The notes below the pieces were generated by a model. The model was not told the origin of the DNA, searched no databases, and saw only the letters and a list, made by a program, of their open reading frames with translations. Shown here piece after piece: positions 1 to 6,725 of a DNA stretch of 6,725 bases (within the stretch, counting starts at the first letter, position 1; the number at the start of each line of letters is the position of its first letter). The position numbers and the translations under genes were made by a program. The stretch spans positions 1 to 6,725 of the forward strand of contig CAYXVG010000147.1 of assembly GCA_964468205.1 (NCBI GenBank), in the 5' to 3' direction. The DNA is from CAWELS01 sp964468205 (lineage in GTDB: Bacteria > Acidobacteriota > Terriglobia > Bryobacterales > Bryobacteraceae).

Positions 1-25
1 TCCCACCTATTGCGCCTTGGCGTCC

Positions 26-40
26 GTTCGTCGGACGAAC
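26..40. promoter_or_regulatory. 15-bp perfect odd palindrome, possible operator
   Basis: The sequence reads GTTCGTC-G-GACGAAC, two 7-bp arms that are exact reverse complements around one central base. A one-base centre suits a dimeric DNA-binding protein better than an RNA hairpin, although a 6-bp stem with a 3-base loop is also possible. No T-tract follows, so it is a poor intrinsic terminator for a gene upstream of the window. It lies about 125 bp before the receptor start. Regulatory function is inference only. Confidence 0.3.
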
Positions 41-110
41 CGAGCCACTCATCGGAAAGTCTTCGGTGCCTTCCTGGATTGATTCTAGCCTATATCTAAG
101 GAGGGGCTCA

Positions 111-125
111 CGGTCGACTCGACCG
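111..125. promoter_or_regulatory. second 15-bp perfect odd palindrome, possible operator
   Basis: The sequence reads CGGTCGA-C-TCGACCG, again two exact 7-bp arms around a single base. It lies 41 bp before the GTG start of the receptor gene, where a repressor could block transcription or where a leader structure could form. Its centre is 85 bp from the centre of the palindrome at 26-40, close to a whole number of helical turns. The arms of the two sites differ apart from a shared TCG, so they need not bind the same protein. Confidence 0.3.
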
Positions 126-154
126 GTTGCCAATTCCGAATCCCCGCCAGCGAC

Positions 155-162
155 AAAGGAGG
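155..162 (+). promoter_or_regulatory. Shine-Dalgarno sequence that fixes the GTG start of the receptor
   Basis: AAAGGAGG is almost fully complementary to the 16S rRNA 3' end. It sits 4 bases before GTG at 167, which is short but usable spacing. The reading frame is open upstream to a TAG at 86-88 but holds no ATG, GTG or TTG before 167, so this site supports GTG 167 as the start. Confidence 0.65.
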
Positions 163-166
163 CTCA

Positions 167-3100
167 GTGTATCGTTTTGTTCTTAGACTCGTGGTGACAG
201 CATTTCTCGTTGATCGAGGACTGCGCCGGCTCGCGCTGTATTCCGCGACGCTGGGCTTCGCCCTTACTCTTAGCGCGCAGACCCAGAACGCCTCCCTTGC
301 GGGAGTCGTGACCGACCCTTCCGGTGCCGTGATCCCGGATGCCCGGATCACTGCCACACAGCTCTCCACGAATGCGTCTTACACCGTCACGACAGATTCT
401 GAAGGCGTTTTTCGAATGCCCGTTCTTCCTCCGGGCCGCTACGGTCTGCGAGCGGAGCGCGACGCGTTTGCGCCGACCGACGTGCGCGATGTCGTACTCC
501 AGGTCGGAGACGCAGTCAACCTCCGGATCCCGCTGGCTTTGGCTTCCGCCGAGGGGAAGGTCACCGTAGTTGATCGCCCAAGGTTGGCGCCGACGTCGCC
601 CGCAACCGGCCTCGTCGTCACCAGCGAGCTAGTCGACAGCCTGCCTCTCAATGGGCGGAGCTTTCAGTCTTTGATCACTTTGACGCCGGGGGTCGTTCCT
701 ACCGTGTCCAATGCCAATGAGCTCGGCCAGTTCAGCGTCAACGGGCAACGCGAAAGCTCCAACTACTTCATGATCGACGGCGTGAGCGCGAATATCGGCG
801 TTCAGTCGGGTGGTTCGACCGCATTCGGAATTGCCGGTGAGTATCCGGGTTTCAACGCCCTCGGGGGGACCAACGGCCTTGTCAGCATCGAGTCTTTGCA
901 GGAGTTCAAAATTCAAACGTCGTCCTATGCGGCCGAGTATGGGCGTTCCCCGGGAGGGCAGATTTCGATTGCCACGCGCTCCGGCGGCAACCGGTTTCAC
1001 GGTGCGCTGTTCGAATACCTTCGCAATGACAAACTCGACGCCAACGACTGGTTCGCCAACAGCCGCGGCCTGGAGCGTGCGGCCCTTCGTAGCAATCAGT
1101 TTGGCGCGGCGCTCGGCGGCTCGGTCGTTCGCAACCGCACGTTCTTCTTCGCCTCCTATGAGGGGCTGCGCCTCCGCCTGCCGCAGACCTCCCTATTTCA
1201 GGTTCCGTCTCAGGCCGAACGCTCGCAGGCAAGCGGAGCATCCGCCTCACTCCTCAATGCGTTTCCCGTGCCCAACGGCCCAGACCTGGGAAACGGCTTG
1301 TCGGAACTTGCGGCTACTTGGTCCGACCCTTCTACTTCCGACGCCTTCGGAGGCCGTCTCGACCACAGCTTCTCAAACGCAATGCGATCGTTTTTCCGGT
1401 TCAGCTACGCCCCGTCGGAAAGGTCCATCAGAAACAGCAACGGCGGCGGCGCCATTCTGGAACGGTCGATCGTCGACATCTCCACATATACCGGAGGCCT
1501 CACCTTCATTCCCAGCCCCTCCAGCGTTACGGAGGTGCGGTTCAACTACAGTACGTCCAACGGAAACTCGGACTGGAAGCCGGATGAGTTCAGCGGGGCC
1601 GTGTTGCCGGACCTGTCGAGCTTCTTCCCCAGCTTCGCCGACAGCGGCGACGCGCAAATCAGCTACTTCCTCACCAGCGCGTTCGCGCCCACATATCGCG
1701 TGGGGGCGCGCGGAGCGGCCGACCAGGGCCAATGGAACGCTGTGGTTTCTCATTCTCAGATTACTGGGGCTCATAGCTTAAAGCTCGGGTTAGACTACCG
1801 GAAGATGACTCCCAGCTACAACCCGCAGAACTACCAACAGAGCATCTTCTTCGATAGCATCGAGGGCATCGTGGCGGGGGAGACCGCCGGTTTCGCTGGC
1901 GTGGTTCAGGCATTTCGCGGCAACCAGGATCCGCGCTTCACGAACTTCTCGATCTTCGCGCAGGATGCGTGGCGAGTTGGCCGCAACACGACCCTCACCT
2001 ACGGCGTCCGCTGGGAGTTCAATCCGCCGCCGACGGAAAAGAACGACAACGGTCCATTGCCGGTAGAGAATCTCGACAACCCCGCCGATCTCACCGTCGG
2101 AGCCCGCGGGGAGGACCTTTGGAACACGCGCTACACCGATTTCGCACCGCGGATCGGCGTTGCGCACCAACTGCACGAGTCCGATCGATACGCCACCGTC
2201 CTGCGGGGCGGCGCCGGCGTGTTCTATGGCCTCCAGTCCAGTCAGGTGGGACGCGCCTATCGAGCCTTCGCGTTCCCGTTTGTGGCCACCAAGTTCGTCT
2301 TTGAAGTGACACCCTTCCCGCTTCCNNNNNNNNNNNNNNNNNNNNNNNNNNNNNNNNNNNNNNNNNNNNNNNNNNNNNNNNNNNNNNNNNNNNNNNNNNN
2401 NNNNNNNNNNNNNNNNNNNNNNNNNATCCGTAACCTCGACAAGTCGGATTACCATTCGCTGCAACTTCAGTACAACCGCCGGCTAACCAGCGGCGTGCAG
2501 GCGTTGGCGTCCTACACGTGGTCGCATTCAATCGACACGGCGTCGTCCGACTTCGTCGGAAACCTGCCCACAGTTGTCAGTTCGCCCGAGAACGATCGAG
2601 GCTCGTCGGACTTCGATATCCGTCACGCCTTCACCGCGGCCGCGACGATCGAGCTTCCCGGCCCGCAAGACGGTCCACTGCGGGCGGTCTTCGGCGGCTG
2701 GTCACTCAACCCCATCGTGAAGGCCTATTCGGCTACACCCTTTAATCCCGTTAGTACGAGCAACGAAGCTTTCGGCAACGCTTTGCGGCCCGATATGATC
2801 CCCGCCGCCGCCGCGGTGATCGAGGATCCCAGCCTTCCCGGCGGCAAGCGTTTCAACGCCACCGCGTTCCAGATGGCGACGACAGAGCACGGCAGTCTTG
2901 GGCGCAACAGCTTCCGTGGATTCCCGCTGCGGCAGGTTGACCTCGGTGTGCACAAACGCTTCCGTGTCACCGAAAGCGCCAGCATCCTCTTCCGGGGCGA
3001 GATCTTCAATCTGTTCAACACGCCGAACTTCGCGCCGCCGGTGAACAATCTTGCGAACGCACAATTCGGTCGGTCGACCCAGATGCTTAACCGCTCCATC

Positions 3101-3172
3101 GGGGGGCTCAACGCCCTCTATCAGATCGGCGGACCTCGTTCCGTGCAGCTCGGTCTACGGGTCGAGTTCTGA
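167..3172 (+). CDS. TonB-dependent-receptor-like outer-membrane protein with N-terminal carboxypeptidase-regulatory-like domain
   Basis: This is an outer-membrane beta-barrel protein of the Oar-like/CarboxypepD_reg type common in Acidobacteriota. Translation starts at GTG 167 behind a strong Shine-Dalgarno sequence. A Sec signal follows: basic RGLRR at residues 18-22, a hydrophobic stretch to about 35, and likely cleavage after LSA (residue 37). Residues about 43-125 form the regulatory-like beta-sandwich (AGVVTDPSGAVIPDA, then TTDSEGVFRMPVLPPGRY). Residues about 148-275 are the plug, with LPLNGRSFQSLITLTPGV, FMIDGV and EYGRSPGGQISIATRSGG. The rest is alternating barrel sequence, including ALASYTWSHSID after the gap. 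The protein ends in LGLRVEF; a terminal aromatic residue is the usual barrel-assembly signal. The 100-N run at 2326-2425 removes part of the barrel. Families like this usually have, between the flanking motifs, a segment with LPY..QWN and YVG..G, which is absent here. The frame happens to be kept across the placeholder. The gene is probably cotranscribed with the downstream peptidase. The ligand is unknown. Confidence 0.93.
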   Translation: MYRFVLRLVVTAFLVDRGLRRLALYSATLGFALTLSAQTQNASLAGVVTDPSGAVIPDARITATQLSTNASYTVTTDSEGVFRMPVLPPGRYGLRAERDAFAPTDVRDVVLQVGDAVNLRIPLALASAEGKVTVVDRPRLAPTSPATGLVVTSELVDSLPLNGRSFQSLITLTPGVVPTVSNANELGQFSVNGQRESSNYFMIDGVSANIGVQSGGSTAFGIAGEYPGFNALGGTNGLVSIESLQEFKIQTSSYAAEYGRSPGGQISIATRSGGNRFHGALFEYLRNDKLDANDWFANSRGLERAALRSNQFGAALGGSVVRNRTFFFASYEGLRLRLPQTSLFQVPSQAERSQASGASASLLNAFPVPNGPDLGNGLSELAATWSDPSTSDAFGGRLDHSFSNAMRSFFRFSYAPSERSIRNSNGGGAILERSIVDISTYTGGLTFIPSPSSVTEVRFNYSTSNGNSDWKPDEFSGAVLPDLSSFFPSFADSGDAQISYFLTSAFAPTYRVGARGAADQGQWNAVVSHSQITGAHSLKLGLDYRKMTPSYNPQNYQQSIFFDSIEGIVAGETAGFAGVVQAFRGNQDPRFTNFSIFAQDAWRVGRNTTLTYGVRWEFNPPPTEKNDNGPLPVENLDNPADLTVGARGEDLWNTRYTDFAPRIGVAHQLHESDRYATVLRGGAGVFYGLQSSQVGRAYRAFAFPFVATKFVFEVTPFPLXXXXXXXXXXXXXXXXXXXXXXXXXXXXXXXXXXIRNLDKSDYHSLQLQYNRRLTSGVQALASYTWSHSIDTASSDFVGNLPTVVSSPENDRGSSDFDIRHAFTAAATIELPGPQDGPLRAVFGGWSLNPIVKAYSATPFNPVSTSNEAFGNALRPDMIPAAAAVIEDPSLPGGKRFNATAFQMATTEHGSLGRNSFRGFPLRQVDLGVHKRFRVTESASILFRGEIFNLFNTPNFAPPVNNLANAQFGRSTQMLNRSIGGLNALYQIGGPRSVQLGLRVEF
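2326..2425. other. assembly gap (100 N) inside the receptor gene
   Basis: This is exactly 100 N, the usual placeholder for a gap of unknown size. It interrupts the receptor between residues 719 and 754 as numbered with the placeholder. Intact coding flanks on both sides show that the gene continues through it. For one uninterrupted frame the true length must leave remainder 1 when divided by 3. Family comparison from memory suggests roughly 100 residues are missing, so the real gap is probably nearer 300 bp. Confidence 0.95.
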
Positions 3173-3188
3173 CGCAGTGGCCGAAGGC

Positions 3189-5227
3189 ATGCGTTGGCTG
3201 GTCTGGATCGCCGTCTTGCTGAGATTGACGCCGGCGGTCCATGCGCAGGCGCCGACTCCGGACAACTGGGGACGTGCCGAAGCTCTACTGCCCACCGCGG
3301 CTGCTCGTCTCGCGCTGAACGAGGAACCGCGAGTTCATTGGAGCCAAGACGGCGGCAGCGTGTGGTACCGGCGCGAGACTCGTGCCGGGGACCGGTATAT
3401 ACGAGTCTCGTTGACGGCCGGGGAACGGCAACCGCTGTTTGACCATGATCTGCTGGCCAACGCCCTCTCTCGGGCCTCCGGGACCAGTGTGTCGCCCCAC
3501 ACCCTACCGTTGGAGGAAGGCTCGCTGGACCTGAACGCACGGGAGGTCTACGCGACGGTTGAGAGTGCTCGGTATCGTTGCGATTGGGAAGAGAGTGTCT
3601 GTGAGGCGACGCCGCCGCTTGCCCGGCCAGCGGCCACATCCCGCTCTCCTGACCGGCGTTTCGAGTTGGTTCGCGACGGTTTCGACCTCCGGCTTCACAA
3701 CTTGGTCACCGGCGAGTCGATCGCGCTTACCGATGACGGCACGAACGATCGCTACTATGGCGCGAGNNNNNNNNNNNNNNNNNNNNNNNNNNNNNNNNNN
3801 NNNNNNNNNNNNNNNNNNNNNNNNNNNNNNNNNNNNNNNNNNNNNNNNNNNNNNNNNNNNNNNNNNCACGCTTCGCCTGGCTGCAAGTCGGACGGGGCAA
3901 CCACACCGTCTCGCTCTGGACGGTCGACGCATCGGAACGGGAGGCACGGAAGATCCTCAAGGAAAGGAGTCCAACCCGCGTCGGCCCGCAACAAGGGTTC
4001 ATCGATCCACGCAATACGTTTACTCTTCCGGAATCTCACGAAGTAGTGTGGTTTTCCGAGCGAGACGGATGGGGGCATCTGTTCCTCTATGATGGGCAGT
4101 CCGGCTCATTGAAGCGACGCCTCACCGAGGGCGAATGGCTCGTACGGGAGGTCGTTCATATCGATGCCGAAGACCGCACCGTCTACTTCACCGGCGGGGG
4201 AAGGGAGCCGGGACGCAATCCTTACTTCAAGCATCTGTATCGAACGTCGCTCGACGGCAGCGGGGTAGAGATGCTCACTCCCGAGGACGCTGACCATGCT
4301 ATCGATTTCTCACCCGACGGCCGCCACTTTGTAGATACGTTTTCGCGGGTCGACACCGCGCCGCAGACCGTCGTGCGCGACCGGGACGGCGAGCTTGTCG
4401 CCGATCTCGAGACCGCGGACTTATCGGCGCTCTTCCGGGCCGGCTGGCGCTTCCCGGAACCGTTTGTCACAATTGCCGCGGATGGCGCAACACCAATCCA
4501 CGGCGCCCTGTTCTTTCCGCGAGACTTCAATCCCGGTCACAGGTATGCGGTTATCGACGACATCTACCCGCTGACTCGCGCACCCGCCCGATTCACCTTG
4601 GACACCGCCCAGGCGCTTGCCGACCTCGGCTTCATCGTGGTCACTCTCGACGCGCGAGGAGCAACCGGAAGGTCCAAGGCCTTTCACGACGCCGGCTACG
4701 GACTTATGGGGGGACGCCTCGACGACCATGTCGCGGCAATTCGCAGCCTTGCCTCCGAGCGCCCGCAACTCGACCTGGAGCGTGTCGGCATCCTCGGCCA
4801 CTCTTGGGGAGGAGCGGCGGCCGCGCGAGCCATCCTGACCCATGCCGACTTCTTTCGGGTGGCCGTTTGCTCCTCCGGAGTTCATGACTTGCGCATCGCG
4901 CAGGGCTGGTTTGCCGAGTCCGTCGTTGGACTTTCCACTGCCGATTCAGAGGAAGCGACCAACCTCGGTCTTGCCGGCCGGCTGGAGGGAAAACTGCTGC
5001 TGGCCCACGGGGGGGCCGACTACTGGACCCATCCGGCACACACCCTGCGATTGGCCCAGCGCCTGCAGGACGCCAACAAGGACTTCGACCTGTTGATTCT
5101 CCCCGATCGGGCGCACAACGTTCCTTCTTCGCCCTACTTCATGCGCCAGGCGTGGCGTTTCTTTTCGCGCCATCTGGGTTCGCCTGTCGCAAGACAACGG
5201 CAGTATCGGGAACCACCCCCCGATTGA
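3189..5227 (+). CDS. secreted S9 family (dipeptidyl-peptidase IV-like) serine peptidase, interrupted by an assembly gap
   Basis: This is a prolyl-oligopeptidase-family exopeptidase, predicted periplasmic or secreted, that would cut small peptides near the N-terminus. A Sec signal (MRWLVWIAVLL...AVHA, cleaved before QAP) opens the protein. The N-terminal beta-propeller is seen in HWSQDGGSVWYR, ELVRDGFDLRLHNL and LTDDGTNDRYYG, then after the gap VVWFSERDGWGHLFLYD and FSPDGRHFVDTFSRVDT, the last two typical of DPP IV relatives. The C-terminal alpha/beta hydrolase carries the full triad: Ser in GHSWGG (codon 4802-4804), Asp in HGGADYW (5018-5020) and His in DRAHNV (5114-5116). About 644 residues are visible; the family is usually 700-780. 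The frame is 0 before the gap and 2 after it, as expected for a placeholder gap. The gap begins where the substrate-binding Glu-Glu motif should be, so dipeptidyl specificity cannot be confirmed. ATG 3189 has no good Shine-Dalgarno; in-frame GTG 3177 is an alternative. Either start suggests coupling to the receptor stop. Confidence 0.93.
3767..3866. other. assembly gap (100 N) inside the S9 peptidase gene
   Basis: This is a second run of exactly 100 N. Two bases of a broken codon remain before it and two after it before the next complete codon. For one continuous gene the true gap must therefore leave remainder 2 when divided by 3, so it cannot be 100 bp. By comparison with DPP IV architecture, about 65-100 propeller residues are missing, including the region of the Glu-Glu motif. 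Confidence 0.95.
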
Positions 5228-5252
5228 CATTGGTGCATCCCGCCCTCGCCCC

Positions 5253-5936
5253 TCAGTCAGCCTGGCGGAAGATCAGAAACTCCTGATTTGGAAGGAAGGT
5301 GTGCCGCTCTGAAAGCGTGAAGCCTGCTTTTTGCATCTCGGATTGGATCTCCGCGGGCGTGAAACGGTATTCCTCGGGAGGACCCATCGGGGCTCCCTTC
5401 TTGAAGTCGATGATGGCGATACGCCCGCCGGACCTCAGAGACTCACCGATCCGCTGGAAGTAAGCTACGCGGTCGGCGATATGGTGATATGTGTTGACGA
5501 CCAAGATACAGTCGACCGGCTCCGGCAGGTTGGCTGCAGTGCCTGAAGCTTGCACCGCGACAACGTTTTTGAGACCTTCCTTGTCCGCGCGGCGCTGCAG
5601 GTACTCCACCGCCTTGGGTTCGATATCGACGGCATAGACTGTTGGCATTGACGGGGCACGCGCCAACCGAACGGTGAAGTACCCGGTGCCCGCCCCGACA
5701 TCAGCGACGCGCTCGCCGCCTTTCAGGTCGAGAGTTTCGAGAACCTGGTCCGGCTTCTGCCATGCGTCTCGCTCCGAGCTGTCAAACGATTTGGCCCACC
5801 TCTCCGGATCGAAGCGGTGCTCCATGTGGCGCCGTTCATGCGGGTCGGCCGGCGCGGTCTCAGTCTGCTGGGCCGGTGCGGCCAACCCACTCAGCACGAC
5901 CAGAACGGCCGCCGACAACAAATTCGTTCGATTCAT
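5253..5936 (-). CDS. class I SAM-dependent methyltransferase with predicted signal peptide
   Basis: This 227-residue protein has a Rossmann-fold methyltransferase core after an apparent Sec signal. Residues 1-22 are MNRTNLLSAAVLVVLSGLAAPA with likely cleavage before QQ. A conserved-looking linker DPERWAKSFDSSERDAWQKP spans 43-62. Motif I, which binds S-adenosylmethionine, is DVGAGTGYF at 79-87. The acidic residue that usually contacts the ribose is D104 in YAVDIEP. The strand 4 region is VDCILVVNTYHH at 141-152, and GGRIAIIDF at 170-178 follows as the strand 5 motif. All core motifs are present, so the enzyme is probably active. The substrate cannot be told. A GGAG (plus-strand CTCC at 5945-5948) lies 8 bases before the ATG and supports this start. 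The gene converges on the peptidase with 25 bp between stops and no clear terminator. The alternative is a membrane-anchored or cytoplasmic enzyme whose N-terminus only resembles a signal. Confidence 0.92.
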   Translation of the reverse strand: MNRTNLLSAAVLVVLSGLAAPAQQTETAPADPHERRHMEHRFDPERWAKSFDSSERDAWQKPDQVLETLDLKGGERVADVGAGTGYFTVRLARAPSMPTVYAVDIEPKAVEYLQRRADKEGLKNVVAVQASGTAANLPEPVDCILVVNTYHHIADRVAYFQRIGESLRSGGRIAIIDFKKGAPMGPPEEYRFTPAEIQSEMQKAGFTLSERHTFLPNQEFLIFRQAD

Positions 5937-5944
5937 TTCACGAT

Positions 5945-5948
5945 CTCC
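5945..5948 (-). promoter_or_regulatory. Shine-Dalgarno GGAG of the methyltransferase
   Basis: On the minus strand GGAG stands 8 bases before the ATG at 5936-5934, normal spacing. It supports the full-length start that includes the signal peptide, rather than a later start that would leave a cytoplasmic enzyme. Confidence 0.6.
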
Positions 5949-6020
5949 ACACCGTCAGAGGCTTCGCAACAGACTCACCTTGCATCCACGAAGATTACTG
6001 CGGCTCGGAACTAACACCTA

Positions 6021-6725
6021 GCGCGAGTTTACTAAATTACGAGAGGCAGATCCGCTGAAAGCCCTGTGGATAGGGGCGTTCATGCCGGCGCCCCGGTATA
6101 GACAAACGGGGCTCTGTCGGGCACGAGGTTACGGAAGAACTCCGTCGCGGCCTGGTTGCCGTTCCCGAGTTGCCACTGCGAGCGTGGCCGCCCGCCTCTT
6201 TTCCCCGATGACAGCAGAACCATGGCCAGCCGCACGGTGCCCACCAGCTCGAGCAGACCCGAGAGCCCTTCACTCCGGTGCAGTTTTCGGGCCTCGGTTT
6301 CCACGACTCGGGCCAGCAGCAGCGCCAGCAGACACAGGAAGGTATGGACGTGGATTGTGTGATCCGTCCAGTGGAACTGTGGCCGAATGGCCAGGTGTTG
6401 GTCGTCCTTGCATTCCCGGAACACGGCCTCGACGTGGTGCTGGCCGAGGTCGGCCAGCACAATGTCTTCGGTCGGCCACTCGTCGCGGTTGGTGAGGAGA
6501 ATCCGTTTACCGAAGACTTCCGTTTCCAGATGCGCTCGTGCCTGCTCATCGACCCAGTAGCGCAGCCGGTCGGCGCCGTCGCGCTCGCTGTCGAATTCCA
6601 CGTGCAGTACCTGGTTGATGTACTGGCCGGAACGCAACTCGGCGATCCGCTGGCGCGCCGACTCTTGGGTGCGCGGCCAGCCTCTCGCGGATCCGGCTGA
6701 GGGAATCCGGAAACAGCTTCGAGTC
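6021..6725 (-). mobile_element. 3' end of an IS1634/IS4-type insertion sequence, other end outside the window
   Basis: The element is defined by its transposase, which continues past position 6725. Its near end must lie between the transposase stop at 6080 and the methyltransferase leader. A guess for the tip is the more AT-rich stretch at about 6021-6043 (GCGCGAGTTTACTAAATTAC), which differs in composition from the flanking DNA. The inverted repeat and target duplication cannot be tested because the far end is not present, so the boundary given is approximate. No passenger gene is visible. Confidence 0.5.
6080..6725 (-). CDS. IS1634-like (IS4 superfamily) transposase, C-terminal part, probably frameshifted
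   Basis: This is the C-terminal part of a DDE transposase, without its N-terminus, which lies beyond the window. Recognisable blocks are LRSGQYINQVL, ILLTNRDEWPTEDIVLADLGQHHVEA, the FRECKD block with the likely catalytic Glu (codon 6415-6413), and AIRPQFHWTD followed by HVHTFLCLLALLLARVVE. The final residues are VYTGAPA. The two catalytic Asp residues are expected outside the window. Upstream of about 6683 the frame is open but reads unlike protein (CFRIPSAGSARGW). The +1 frame over 6684-6725 gives DSKLFPDSLSRIRE, which would join GWPRTQES smoothly if one A at 6683 were removed. The family usually has Tyr before GQ in this block; here it reads DLGQ. Together these suggest a decayed copy, though a single sequencing error at a contig end could also explain the shift. 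Confidence 0.82.
   Translation of the reverse strand, partial: TRSCFRIPSAGSARGWPRTQESARQRIAELRSGQYINQVLHVEFDSERDGADRLRYWVDEQARAHLETEVFGKRILLTNRDEWPTEDIVLADLGQHHVEAVFRECKDDQHLAIRPQFHWTDHTIHVHTFLCLLALLLARVVETEARKLHRSEGLSGLLELVGTVRLAMVLLSSGKRGGRPRSQWQLGNGNQAATEFFRNLVPDRAPFVYTGAPA

Noticed and set aside
85..96. TATATC at 91-96 as a -10 box for the receptor
   Set aside because: No acceptable -35 hexamer lies 16-18 bp upstream, and GC-rich organisms of this type often lack clear consensus promoters, so a call would be guesswork.
810..1781. Long open frame of 323 codons inside the receptor gene on the plus strand
   Set aside because: Arg/Ser/Pro-rich low-information sequence with no family features; it is a frame shadow of the receptor gene in GC-rich DNA.
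3559..4092. Alternative frame crossing the second gap
   Set aside because: It is open only because the N run hides stops; the peptidase motifs lie in the other two frames on either side.
3189..5227. Reading the S9 peptidase as two separate or frameshifted genes
   Set aside because: The frame change falls exactly at a 100-N placeholder, and the two halves are complementary parts of one S9 protein, so an unsized gap explains it.
5228..5252. Bidirectional terminator between the convergent peptidase and methyltransferase
   Set aside because: The 25-bp spacer is C-rich with no inverted repeat that I can find and no T-run on either side.
6073..6094. Hairpin with GGGGCG and CGCCCC arms around the transposase stop as a terminator
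   Set aside because: The 6-bp stem has a 10-base loop and no T-tract follows on the minus strand.
6278..6700. Plus-strand open frame opposite the transposase
   Set aside because: The opposite strand carries recognisable transposase blocks; this frame is their antisense shadow.

Overview
The window looks like a piece of an Acidobacteriota chromosome from a draft or metagenome assembly. Three signs support this: a large TonB-dependent-receptor-like protein that starts with a carboxypeptidase-regulatory-like domain, a type greatly expanded in Acidobacteriota (especially Solibacter/Bryobacter relatives); secretion signals on the three complete-ended genes; and visibly GC-rich coding DNA. The phylum call is inference from gene families, not a search result. 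Two runs of exactly 100 N (2326-2425 and 3767-3866) look like scaffold-gap placeholders, one inside each of the two largest genes.

Layout. Positions 1-166 are a leader with two perfect 15-bp odd palindromes and a strong Shine-Dalgarno sequence. Next comes an outer-membrane receptor gene (167-3172, +). Only 16 bp later is a secreted S9 (dipeptidyl-peptidase IV-like) serine peptidase (3189-5227, +). The two read as one transcription unit. Convergent to them, 25 bp away, is a methyltransferase with an apparent Sec signal peptide (5253-5936, -). After about 140 bp without a gene comes the 3' part of an IS1634/IS4-type transposase (6080-6725, -) that runs off the window and shows signs of a frameshift.

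Function. The receptor and peptidase make a plausible cell-envelope pair: a secreted exopeptidase that trims peptides, next to an outer-membrane protein that could bind or import an organic ligand. The ligand cannot be read from the sequence. The methyltransferase is transcribed the other way, towards the peptidase, and looks functionally separate. The insertion sequence lies just upstream of its start, on the same strand, so it may have replaced its promoter or may feed it by read-through.

I do not see a clearly new system. The points most worth a second look are the peptidase's altered active-site loops, the exported methyltransferase, the paired palindromes before the receptor, and the probable frameshift in the transposase.
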